DNA from: DASQJL01 sp035689165
Lineage (GTDB): Bacteria; Eisenbacteria; RBG-16-71-46; SZUA-252
NCBI GenBank assembly: GCA_035689165.1
Contig: DASSLZ010000075.1
Location: 1 to 6,373, forward strand
Reading direction: 5' to 3'
Length of the DNA stretch: 6,373 nt
The notes under the pieces were generated by a model. The model made no database searches and was not told the origin of the DNA. It saw only the letters and a program-made list of their open reading frames with translations. Position numbers and translations under genes: made by a program. Positions 1 through 6,040 of this stretch are shown here, piece after piece. Each line of letters opens with the position of its first letter. Within the stretch, counting starts at the first letter, position 1.

Positions 1-875
1 TCGCCGTTCTCCTTCTCGGCCCGCGTGGCCGGCTTCCCCACGTCGTGGAACAGCGCCGCCAGGCGCACCACCGGCTTCGCGGGCGGCGCGGCGTCGGTCG
101 AGTAGAGCGTGTGGAAGTAGACGTCGTAGGCGTGGTAGCGGTTCTGCGGCACCGCCACGCAGGCGGCCAGCTCGGGAAGGATGATCTCGAGCAGGCCCGA
201 GCGGCGCAGCACCTCGAAGCCGCGCGACGGCTCCCGCGCCTGGAGCATCTTGAGGATCTCGTCGCGGATCCGCTCGGCCGCCACGCGCGCGACCTGCTCC
301 CGCGCCGTCGGAAGCGCGGCGAAGGTCTCCGGCTCGACCTCGAACTCCAGGGTGGCGGCGAAGCGCGCGGCGCGCACCGGACGGAGCCCGTCCTCCTGAA
401 AGCGCGTCGCCGGATCGCCCACGGCGCGCAGGATCCGCCGGGCCAGATCGCCGCGGCCGCCGAACGGATCCCACTCCGCCCGCGCGATCGGGTCCCACGC
501 GATGGCGTTCACCGTGAAATCGCGGCGCGCGAGGTCCTGCTCCACGTCGCCGGTGAACGTGACCTTGTCCGGCCGGCGCGCGTCCGAATAGCCGGACTCG
601 ACGCGGAAGGTGGTCACCTCGCAGGGACCGCTCGCCAGCGGCACCGTGACCGTACCGTGCTTCAAACCGGTCGGGATCGCCTGTGGGAAGAGCGCGAGCA
701 CGCGCTCGGGAACGGCGCTGGTCCCCACGTCCCAATCGAGCACCTGGGTTCCGCGGATGAGATCCCGCACGCAGCCGCCCACGAGGCACGCGCGGTCCCC
801 TTCCCCCTGGAGGCGGAGGATCAGCTCGCGCACGGGCGGAGGCACCCGGGTCGGATCGGGAGGGCGAGGCGTCAT
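1..875 (-). CDS. cca: CCA-adding tRNA nucleotidyltransferase with HD domain (partial, C-terminus beyond window)
   Basis: Cytoplasmic class II nucleotidyltransferase that builds or repairs the 3'-CCA end of tRNAs from CTP and ATP. Reading from ATG 875-873 gives 291 codons before the window edge. Visible motifs: LVGGCVRD at residues 31-38 followed by DWD (metal-binding D47 and D49); GLKHGTVTV at 70-78, typical of CCA enzymes; ARRDFTVNAIA at 116-126; DPFGGRGDL at 136-144; the base-selecting EDGLRPVRAARFA at 161-173; RIRDEILKML at 202-211; and an HD-domain start with H255 and LFHDVGKP at 275-282. The missing part is the rest of the HD domain and the tail. A poly(A) polymerase of the same superfamily, or a CC- or A-only adding enzyme, cannot be excluded by motifs alone, but the GTVTV segment and HD domain favour CCA. 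There is no clear ribosome binding site before the ATG. It diverges from the YfiM-like gene across 68 bp. Confidence 0.93.
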   Translation of the reverse strand, partial: MTPRPPDPTRVPPPVRELILRLQGEGDRACLVGGCVRDLIRGTQVLDWDVGTSAVPERVLALFPQAIPTGLKHGTVTVPLASGPCEVTTFRVESGYSDARRPDKVTFTGDVEQDLARRDFTVNAIAWDPIARAEWDPFGGRGDLARRILRAVGDPATRFQEDGLRPVRAARFAATLEFEVEPETFAALPTAREQVARVAAERIRDEILKMLQAREPSRGFEVLRRSGLLEIILPELAACVAVPQNRYHAYDVYFHTLYSTDAAPPAKPVVRLAALFHDVGKPATRAEKENG

Positions 876-943
876 GGCACGCTCGATGGTAGCAGAGCGC
901 GCGAGCGTTGCGGCCCGCGAGGGGAGCGGCTAGGCTCGGCTCC

Positions 944-1324
944 ATGCGCTCTCGCCCACGACCCCTCCACGGCCTCCCGCGCCTCGTTCTCGGCGGGGCT
1001 CTCGTCGCGATCGCCCTGGGCGCGGGCCAGCCGGCCGCCGCCGACCCCTTCCTCATCCCCTGCGCGCGCGAGGGATCCTGGACCGCGCCCGACCGCCAGG
1101 TCCACGTCGCGGCGTCGCTCGCGATCGCGGCGTCGCTTCGCGTCGAGGGGCGCTCGCGGCTGGAATCGGTCGCCGGAACGGCCGTGATCGGCGTGGCGAA
1201 GGAGATCTACGACGCCACCTTGAAGCCGAGGCGGCTGGGACGCGGGGCGAGCCGGAAGGACCTGGCCGCCGATCTCCTGGGCGCGCTCGCGGGGGTGCTG
1301 ATCGTGGCGGCCGTCGATCGCTGA
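944..1324 (+). CDS. Small exported YfiM/DUF2279-like protein
   Basis: A 126-residue protein of unknown function. Residues 1-33 look like a Sec signal peptide: arginine-rich start, hydrophobic core at 14-27, and an AAA-D junction after A33. The mature part holds a DRQVH segment at 50-54, then GVAKEIYD at 83-90 and SRKDLAADLLGALAG at 103-117, ending in a hydrophobic C-terminus. The order D...H, G-x-x-KE-x-x-D, KDL-x-x-D-x-x-G matches, from memory, the YfiM/DUF2279 family of periplasmic proteins and lipoproteins. No lipobox is seen here; C40 lies after the predicted cleavage site. Start: ATG 944 is chosen; an in-frame TTG at 908 would add 12 residues before the signal peptide and is less likely. 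GGGGAG at 921-926 is rather far (17 nt) for a ribosome binding site. No function can be given; a protein held at or near the membrane is likely. Confidence 0.75.
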   Translation: MRSRPRPLHGLPRLVLGGALVAIALGAGQPAAADPFLIPCAREGSWTAPDRQVHVAASLAIAASLRVEGRSRLESVAGTAVIGVAKEIYDATLKPRRLGRGASRKDLAADLLGALAGVLIVAAVDR

Positions 1325-1332
1325 CGGACGGC

Positions 1333-1344
1333 CCGCGGCCGCGG
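1333..1344. repeat. 12-bp perfect palindrome between convergent stop codons
   Basis: CCGCGGCCGCGG is its own reverse complement and sits in the 25-bp gap between the stop of the YfiM-like gene (TGA 1322-1324) and the stop of the kinase gene (TAG on the minus strand, 1350-1352). A stem of four GC pairs with a GGCC loop is possible. Alternatively, GGCC at 1330-1333 can pair with GGCC at 1346-1349. There is no T-tract on either strand, so an intrinsic bidirectional terminator is only a possibility. In DNA this GC-rich such palindromes also arise by chance. Confidence 0.3.
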
Positions 1345-1349
1345 CGGCC

Positions 1350-2759
1350 CTACGCCGCCAGGCGCTTCCGCTCGAGCGGGATCGTCAACGTGAACACGGC
1401 GCCGCGCGGCCCGTTCTCCGCCGTGATCTTCCCGCCGTGGTTCGAGATGATCCGATAGCAGGTGGAGAGGCCGAAGCCGTGTCCCTCCGGCTTGGTGGTC
1501 ACCGAGGGCTCGAAAAGCTTGTTGATGACCTCGGCGGCGATGCCGGGCCCGGTGTCCTCCACGACGACGCGGATCTCCTCTCCCTGGACGCGCGTGCGGA
1601 CCGCGATGCGCGGGTCGCCCCGGCCGGCGGCGTTCATCGAGTCGGCCGCGTTGGAGAAGAGGTTCATCAGCACCTGCTGGATCTGACCGGGGTCCAGCGA
1701 GGCCTCGGGCAGGTCGGGTGCCAGGTCCAGGTCGAACGCGATCCGCTCGTACTTGTTCTGCGGGACGATGAACTCCACCGTGCGGCGCACCAGGTCGTTC
1801 AGGCGGGTCGGCTGCTTCCGGATCTCCTTGTGCGAGAAATCGAGGAGCCCCTTCACCAGCACGCCCATGTTGCGCGCCTGCTCGGCGATGATCCGCGCGC
1901 TCTCCTCGGTCTTCTCCACCGGCTGCTTGCCGATGCCCATCAGGAGGAGCTGCGCCCGCCCGGAGATCGCGGCGAGGTAGTTGTTCAGCTCGTGCGCGAT
2001 CTCCGCCGCCATTTCCCCCTTCGCGGCGAGGCGCTCCGAGGAGACCAGCTCGTCCTTGGCCTTCTCGAGGGCGATGTAGCGAGCGCCCGCCTCCTTGATC
2101 AGGAGGAGCGGCACGAAGAAGAAGATGAGTCCGAAGAAGCCCAGCGCCAGGTACGACACCACGACGAGGGGCGAGAGGAAGAAGAGCGCCGCCGAGCCGA
2201 GAAGCGAGATGGGATAGAGATATTCCTCCCGCCAGGTATTCAGGAGGCGCCGCCCGCTGGAGAGCGCCACCGCGCCCGACACGAAGAGGGTGTTCACCAG
2301 GAAGTAGACGACCGTCGCCGCGGCCCAGGGCACGATCAGGGCGATCCCGTGGAACGCCGGGAGCCCGCCCGCGCGGACGAGCGGCGCCCCTCCGAGCGCC
2401 TCGAACACCAGCCCTGCGGCGGCGAGCGAGAGCACGTTCTGCCCCGCGTTGAAGACCGCCTTGTACCACTTCCGTCCCGAGAAGAAGAGGTTCGCGAGCG
2501 CGAAGGCGACCGCGACGATCCAGACGGAGGGCATGAAGCCCAGCAGCACGAGGAGGCTCAGGTCCACGGCCGAGGCCATGCTCTCCATCGCCTTGCCGGT
2601 GAGCGTGGGGATCCAGAGGCTCTCGGCGAGCAGGCTGACCAGGATCCAGACGGCGACCTGCATCCACCCGACGGCCTGGAGCGCGTGGAGCGAGAGCCCG
2701 AGCACGACGGCGCCCGCGCCGGACACGATGGCGATGTAGGCGACCAGCTTCCGGCTCAC
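1350..2759 (-). CDS. Polytopic membrane sensor histidine kinase
   Basis: Two-component sensor kinase of 469 residues. Residues 1-222 are strongly hydrophobic with about seven or eight membrane segments (roughly 5-25, 32-52, 64-90, 104-122, 136-160, 180-197, 198-221) and only short loops, so no large periplasmic sensor is present. The arrangement, with FFSGRKWYKAVFNAGQ in a loop, recalls MASE-type membrane sensor domains such as MASE9; that link is from memory. A charged helical linker (223-250) leads to the HisKA box AAEIAHELNNYLAAISG with phospho-acceptor H256. The ATP-binding domain follows: N-box NLFSNAADSM (366-375), DTGPGI (402-407), FEPSVTTKPEG (416-426) and GHGFGLS (426-432). Start: GTG 2759-2757, with GGAG at 2771-2768 eight bases upstream, overlaps the stop of the hydrolase gene as GTGA. 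The frame stays open further upstream, but inside the hydrolase gene. No response regulator or receiver domain lies in the window; ligand and target are unknown. Confidence 0.93.
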   Translation of the reverse strand: MSRKLVAYIAIVSGAGAVVLGLSLHALQAVGWMQVAVWILVSLLAESLWIPTLTGKAMESMASAVDLSLLVLLGFMPSVWIVAVAFALANLFFSGRKWYKAVFNAGQNVLSLAAAGLVFEALGGAPLVRAGGLPAFHGIALIVPWAAATVVYFLVNTLFVSGAVALSSGRRLLNTWREEYLYPISLLGSAALFFLSPLVVVSYLALGFFGLIFFFVPLLLIKEAGARYIALEKAKDELVSSERLAAKGEMAAEIAHELNNYLAAISGRAQLLLMGIGKQPVEKTEESARIIAEQARNMGVLVKGLLDFSHKEIRKQPTRLNDLVRRTVEFIVPQNKYERIAFDLDLAPDLPEASLDPGQIQQVLMNLFSNAADSMNAAGRGDPRIAVRTRVQGEEIRVVVEDTGPGIAAEVINKLFEPSVTTKPEGHGFGLSTCYRIISNHGGKITAENGPRGAVFTLTIPLERKRLAA

Positions 2760-3571
2760 GACGCGCGCTCCGGCGGGCGGTCGAGGGCCCGGTAGAGCTC
2801 GGGCCGGCGGTCCGCGAACAGATCGTTCCGCGCCGTCACCTTCTTGTCGCGCGCCAGCAGCGGATCGATCTCCGCCGTGCGCACGCACTCCTCCTCGGAG
2901 TCCGCCGACGCGAGGCGCTCGCCCCGGGGCGAGACGATCTGACTCCGGCCCGTGAACGCGAGGGTGACGTCACCCACGGTTTCGCTCCCCGTGCGGCTCG
3001 CGGTGATCGTGAAGACCCGATTCTCGAGGGAGCGCGTGATCATCGCGTCCTGACAGTAGGGGTGGACGAGGTTCGCGGGGTGCGCGATCACGTCCGCCCC
3101 TTCCAGCGCCAGCACGCGGGCCATCTCGGGAAAGCGCCAGTCGAAGCAGACCATGATCCCCACGTCGGCGCCCGCCACCTTCGCGTGCCGCGGCGAAGCC
3201 CCGGCGCGGTCGAAGACCTCGGTCTCGGTGTCGAAGAGATGCGCTTTCCGGTAGCAGACGACCGGACCTTCGGGCTGGATGGCCACCGCGCTGTTGTAGA
3301 TCTTCGCGCCCGCGCGCTCGGCGATGCCGAACACGATCGCGCGCCCGGTCTCGCGCGAGGCCGCGGCGAGGCGCATCACGGTCGGACCTGACGGAACCGG
3401 CTCGGCCACCGCGCGCAGCGCTTCCTTGTCGCGATAGAGATAGCCCGTGGTGGCCAGCTCGGGACAGACGAGGAGATCGGTCCTCGTGGATCGGAGCGCC
3501 TCCTCCAACCGAGCGGCGTTCCGTTGCGGCCGTCCCCGCTCGGGGGAGAATTGGAAGAAGCCCGCGATCAT
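2756..3571 (-). CDS. Carbon-nitrogen hydrolase (nitrilase superfamily, PH0642-like)
   Basis: Cytoplasmic amidase-type enzyme of 271 residues, the usual length for a single-domain member. The catalytic triad is visible: E38 in CPELATTGY, K109 in YRKAHLF, and nucleophile C142 in VCFDWRFPE; a glutamate at 116 or 118 may be the usual second acid. Downstream blocks IAHPANLVHPYCQ (162-174), RSLENRVFTITASRTG (180-195) and FTGRSQIVSPRGE (206-218) resemble, from memory, the Pyrococcus horikoshii PH0642 type and the related N-carbamoylputrescine and omega-amidase branches. The family cleaves C-N bonds of small amides or carbamoyl compounds through a cysteine thioester. The substrate cannot be read from the sequence. 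ATG 3571 has a weak AGGG (3580-3577) five bases upstream. It is first of a coupled pair with the histidine kinase; 88 bases separate it from the LolA-like gene upstream, which could hold a promoter, but I see no convincing -35/-10 pair. Confidence 0.93.
   Translation of the reverse strand: MIAGFFQFSPERGRPQRNAARLEEALRSTRTDLLVCPELATTGYLYRDKEALRAVAEPVPSGPTVMRLAAASRETGRAIVFGIAERAGAKIYNSAVAIQPEGPVVCYRKAHLFDTETEVFDRAGASPRHAKVAGADVGIMVCFDWRFPEMARVLALEGADVIAHPANLVHPYCQDAMITRSLENRVFTITASRTGSETVGDVTLAFTGRSQIVSPRGERLASADSEEECVRTAEIDPLLARDKKVTARNDLFADRRPELYRALDRPPERAS
2768..2771 (-). promoter_or_regulatory. Ribosome binding site of the histidine kinase gene
   Basis: GGAG on the minus strand lies eight bases before GTG 2759. 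It sits inside the last codons of the hydrolase gene and decides the GTG start over the open frame upstream. Together with the GTGA overlap it suggests translational coupling of the two genes. Confidence 0.6.
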
Positions 3572-3659
3572 CGAAGCCCTGATCGTGCGGCGTTAACCCG
3601 CTGGGAGACGCGACCTTCTGCGGTCACGGCCGGACCCTACCAGCGGCCGCGAGCCATCG

Positions 3660-4391
3660 TCAACGGGATTCGCCCGATCCTCCGCCGCGCTCGAGCAGCT
3701 CCCGCGGGTCGAGCGGCGCCTCCTTGGTGCCCGGAGGCGCGGAGAGGACCAGGTCCCCGGGGCGCGCCCGGGACGCGAGATTCCAGTTCCGGAACTCGAT
3801 CCACACGGTGTCGGTGGGCGAGGAGATCGAGACCCAGTGCGGCAGGCCCGTGCCGCGGTCGCGCGACATCCAGACCGAGACCTCGGGAAGCGAATCGCCG
3901 AGCGAGCCGCCGCGCAGGCGGTAGCCGTCGTGCGCGCGCCCGCGGATGGACCGCGGTTCCGCGCGGGCGTCGAGACGGGCGCGAAGGAACTGCTCCGGCT
4001 CGGCGACCAGGCGGCGGAGGCGCGCCGGCGCGCGCGAATAGGGCGCGCGATAGACGGTGCGCTCGGAGGGGCTGTAGAGCAGGAAGAGCTCCTTCTGCCG
4101 GTCGATCACGATCTCCTGGCCGCCGCTCGCGCTGGAGCGGTACCGGAGCCCGCGGCCGGGAAGGATCCAGACCGATCCGTTCTCGCGCGAGGGCTCGCCG
4201 CCGAACGGATCGCTCCGCTCGATCGCCATCAACGCCCTGGCCTCCTGCGACGCGAGCACCCGACGGAAGGAGGCGCGGACCTCCTCCTCGGCCGCGTCCG
4301 CTCCGAGGAGCGCGCGCGGGAGGATGCCCAGCGCGAGCGCGAGAAGACCCGCGCCCGCCGCGACGAGGCCGGCGAAGCCGCGCGCGCTCAA
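3660..4391 (-). CDS. LolA-like periplasmic lipoprotein/lipid carrier protein
   Basis: A 243-residue exported protein. Residues 5-30 form one hydrophobic segment after a short basic start (signal peptide or anchor; no clear lipobox). A charged helix follows (about 33-60), then a beta-rich body: GSVWILPGRGLRYR (72-85), EIVIDRQKELFLLYSPSERTVYRA (93-116) and, near the end, WIEFRNWNLASRARPGDLVLSAPPGTKE (197-224). Alternating strands, the 'no-longer-current-value' hairpin and the final APPGT segment are typical of the LolA fold, whose members carry lipoproteins or other lipids across the periplasm. Identification rests on pattern, not identity. Start: TTG 4391-4389 overlaps the TGA of the upstream lipoprotein gene as TTGA and has GGAG (4402-4399) seven bases before it. 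The frame is open much further upstream but that part overlaps the lipoprotein gene and is Arg/Gly-rich noise. Probably co-expressed with the lipoprotein as its partner. Confidence 0.82.
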   Translation of the reverse strand: MSARGFAGLVAAGAGLLALALGILPRALLGADAAEEEVRASFRRVLASQEARALMAIERSDPFGGEPSRENGSVWILPGRGLRYRSSASGGQEIVIDRQKELFLLYSPSERTVYRAPYSRAPARLRRLVAEPEQFLRARLDARAEPRSIRGRAHDGYRLRGGSLGDSLPEVSVWMSRDRGTGLPHWVSISSPTDTVWIEFRNWNLASRARPGDLVLSAPPGTKEAPLDPRELLERGGGSGESR

Positions 4392-5200
4392 GGCTCCGCT
4401 CCGTCCACGCCGTCCTCGCCGATCCCCAGAAAACGCCGGAGCAGCGCGCGGCTCCGCGGATCGTCGAGCGTAAGCATCGTCCACTGGGGATCGGCCGGTG
4501 GCAGGTGGCGCAGCCGGGAGGGGCCGGGGCGCGCGTATTCGTCGATGTCCAGCCGCACCACCGCGGGACCGCGCTCCCATTCCACGGAGCGCGGCAGCGT
4601 TCCGCCGCGGTAGCTCTTCGGATCGCCGTAGCGGATGGTGACCAGCGTGCCGCGGCCGCCGGCCCCGCCGATCCGAAGCCGCCGCGGCTCTCCCTTCGCG
4701 CTCAGCTCGAGGCCGAAGGGATTCGTCGCCTCCCCCACGAACACCCCGGCCACCCGCCAGCCGTCGCCCCAGGGCTCCACCGTCCCGTGCTCGATCGCGG
4801 CGCGGATCCAGCCGGGGCTGAAATCCCAGGGTCGCGCGAGGAACCGGAGCCCGTGCGGCCCCAGCCCGTCCTCGCCCAGGATCGGGCCGGCCAGGCCGAG
4901 ATCCATGGGGCGGAGTGCCACGTAGAGCGAGTCGCCCAGGTAGGAGGCGTCCAGCGCGCGGATCGGTCCGACGTAGCCCACGACGATGAGGCTGTCCACC
5001 TCGGTGGCCCAGCGCACGTCCATCGAGCCCTCGCTGGCGCTGCCGCGCTTGAGCGAGATCGCTCCCGATCCGCGCGAGGCCGGCTCCGCCTTGGCGAATT
5101 CCTCGAGGAAGCGCGCACGCGCCTTCTCCCCCGAGCCGGATGGCCCGCCCGTGAGCGAGACCGGGCCCTTGCCGCAGCCCGCGAGCGCCAGCATCGCCAC
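4388..5200 (-). CDS. Outer-membrane-type lipoprotein, LolB/DUF4292-like
   Basis: Envelope lipoprotein of about 270 residues from GTG 5200. The lipobox LALAGC places the acylated cysteine at residue 9, followed by a Gly/Ser-rich tether (C9-G24). Next come a helix (25-40) and a beta-rich body: GSGAISLKRGSASEGSMDVRW (44-64), DSLIVVGYVGPIRALDASYLGDSLYVAL (69-96), then a second half with GLELSAKGEPRRLRIGG and WERGPAVVRLDIDEY (208-222). The pattern of strands ending in a 'dSLyv' element recalls LolB and DUF4292 lipoproteins, which share the LolA fold; this is from memory and moderate. No lipoprotein-receptor activity is shown. The start is doubtful: GTG 5200 or ATG 5194 leaves a signal peptide of only 6-8 residues, and the frame upstream has no ATG, GTG or TTG before it runs deep into pgeF. 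A CTG at 5218 is possible. It diverges from pgeF and is coupled to the LolA-like gene. Confidence 0.78.
   Translation of the reverse strand: MAMLALAGCGKGPVSLTGGPSGSGEKARARFLEEFAKAEPASRGSGAISLKRGSASEGSMDVRWATEVDSLIVVGYVGPIRALDASYLGDSLYVALRPMDLGLAGPILGEDGLGPHGLRFLARPWDFSPGWIRAAIEHGTVEPWGDGWRVAGVFVGEATNPFGLELSAKGEPRRLRIGGAGGRGTLVTIRYGDPKSYRGGTLPRSVEWERGPAVVRLDIDEYARPGPSRLRHLPPADPQWTMLTLDDPRSRALLRRFLGIGEDGVDGAEP
4399..4402 (-). promoter_or_regulatory. Ribosome binding site deciding the TTG start of the LolA-like gene
   Basis: GGAG on the minus strand lies seven bases before TTG 4391, within the final codons of the lipoprotein gene. It supports the rare TTG as the real start and coupling of the two genes. 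Confidence 0.55.
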
Positions 5201-5223
5201 GCAACCCGCTTGCGCCAGCGCGC

Positions 5224-5228
5224 GGAGG
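5224..5228 (+). promoter_or_regulatory. Ribosome binding site of pgeF
   Basis: GGAGG lies eight bases before GTG 5237 and 17 bases before ATG 5246. The spacing selects the GTG as the start, three codons upstream of the ATG. Confidence 0.65.
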
Positions 5229-5236
5229 ACGGCAGA

Positions 5237-6040
5237 GTGACGGGAATGGAGACGGTAACGATCGAGAGCCAGAAGGCCGCCGGGACCGACCCGGTGTTCT
5301 GGACGCCGCCGCCGGGGGCCCTCCCCGCCGGCGCGACGCTGGCCATGACGACGCGCCTCGGCGGCGTGAGCCGGGGACCCTACGCCGAGCTCAACGTCGG
5401 TCTCCGCGTCGGCGACCGCGAGGATTCGGTGCTCGAAAACATCCGCCGGGTCCGCGGCGCGCTCGGGATGGACGCGCGGGAGCCGGCGCGCGTCCGGCAG
5501 GTGCACGGCATCGATCTCGAGGTCGCCGCAAACGCGCTCGACCGGGCTCCCCGCGCCGACGGATTCCTGCTCGAAGCCGGGGATCCCTGGGCCGCGGTCA
5601 GCGTGGCCGACTGCGCGGCGGTCGCCCTGGTCGCGGAGGACGGGGCGCGCGGGGCGCTGGTGCACTCCGGCTGGCGCGGCACGCTCGACGGCATCGCCGT
5701 GCGCGCGGCGCTCGCGCTGGAGCGGAGCGGCTCCCCGCCCGAAACGCTTCGCGTCGTGATCGGTCCGTGCATCCATGTCTGCTGCTACCCCGTGGGTCCC
5801 GAGACGGCCGGGCGCTTCCCGGCGTTCCTCATTGAACCCCATGTGAGCGGCGGCTTCGCCCTCGATCTGCCGGGAGCGATCGCCGCGTCCTTGTCCGGGG
5901 CGGGTGTGCCTCGCGCCCGGATCGCGATCGCCCCGGAGTGTACCGCGTGTCTGCCGGACCGGTTCTACTCCCATCGCCGGGACCGGGGAACGACGGGACG
6001 CCACTGGATGCTGCTTCGGCTGGCTCCGCTCGCGCGCTGA
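5237..6040 (+). CDS. pgeF: Peptidoglycan editing factor PgeF (YfiH/DUF152, 'laccase domain')
   Basis: Cytoplasmic enzyme of 267 residues. Known members of this family remove mis-incorporated L-serine from UDP-MurNAc peptide precursors, and purine nucleoside phosphorolysis has also been reported for relatives; the older name is polyphenol oxidase. Family landmarks in order: TTRLGGVSRGPYAELNVG (38-55), VRQVHG with metal/catalytic H90, SVADCAAV with C126, LVHSGWRGTLDGI with H143, GPCIHVCCYPV (177-186), and the terminal CTACLPDRFYSHRRDRGTTGRH (235-256). All three conserved His/Cys residues are present and the length is normal. Start GTG 5237 is preferred over ATG 5246 because of the GGAGG at 5224. 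The gene stands alone on the plus strand; a divergent lipoprotein gene begins only 36 bases away, so the promoters of the two must overlap each other or lie in coding DNA. Its last 212 bases are covered on the other strand by the PAP2 reading frame. Confidence 0.93.
   Translation: MTGMETVTIESQKAAGTDPVFWTPPPGALPAGATLAMTTRLGGVSRGPYAELNVGLRVGDREDSVLENIRRVRGALGMDAREPARVRQVHGIDLEVAANALDRAPRADGFLLEAGDPWAAVSVADCAAVALVAEDGARGALVHSGWRGTLDGIAVRAALALERSGSPPETLRVVIGPCIHVCCYPVGPETAGRFPAFLIEPHVSGGFALDLPGAIAASLSGAGVPRARIAIAPECTACLPDRFYSHRRDRGTTGRHWMLLRLAPLAR

Noticed and set aside
45..1187. 380-codon open frame on the plus strand opposite cca
   Set aside because: It overlaps the motif-complete cca gene and the start of the YfiM-like gene, and its product is Arg/His-rich without any recognisable domain.
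1330..1349. Intrinsic bidirectional terminator between the convergent genes
   Set aside because: The palindrome gives only a four-pair stem or an imperfect GGCC/GGCC stem, and no T-run follows on either strand; kept only as a low-confidence palindrome.
1437..2795. 452-codon open frame on the plus strand opposite the histidine kinase
   Set aside because: It is the antisense shadow of the kinase; its product is a charged, repetitive Arg/Glu/His composition with no domain.
2760..2888. N-terminal extension of the kinase to an ATG at 2888
   Set aside because: The extra 43 residues are Arg/Pro/Gly-rich, lie in the hydrolase gene, and the GTG at 2759 has a well-spaced GGAG and a GTGA coupling overlap.
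3572..3659. Promoter or structured RNA in the 88-bp gap upstream of the hydrolase gene
   Set aside because: I could find only a short, bulged GGTC/GACC stem and a GCGGCCGC palindrome, with no convincing -35/-10 pair on the minus strand.
4392..5204. N-terminal extension of the LolA-like protein to 5204
   Set aside because: It overlaps the lipoprotein gene in another frame and would bury the signal peptide. The TTG with GGAG at 4391 gives a normal exported LolA-like protein.
3524..5236. Long open frame on the plus strand continuing upstream of pgeF for over 570 codons
   Set aside because: It is antisense to the LolA-like and lipoprotein genes, is extremely Arg/Ala/Pro/Gly-rich and shows no family motif. 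Only the part from GTG 5237 is PgeF. The frame is open because of the high GC content.
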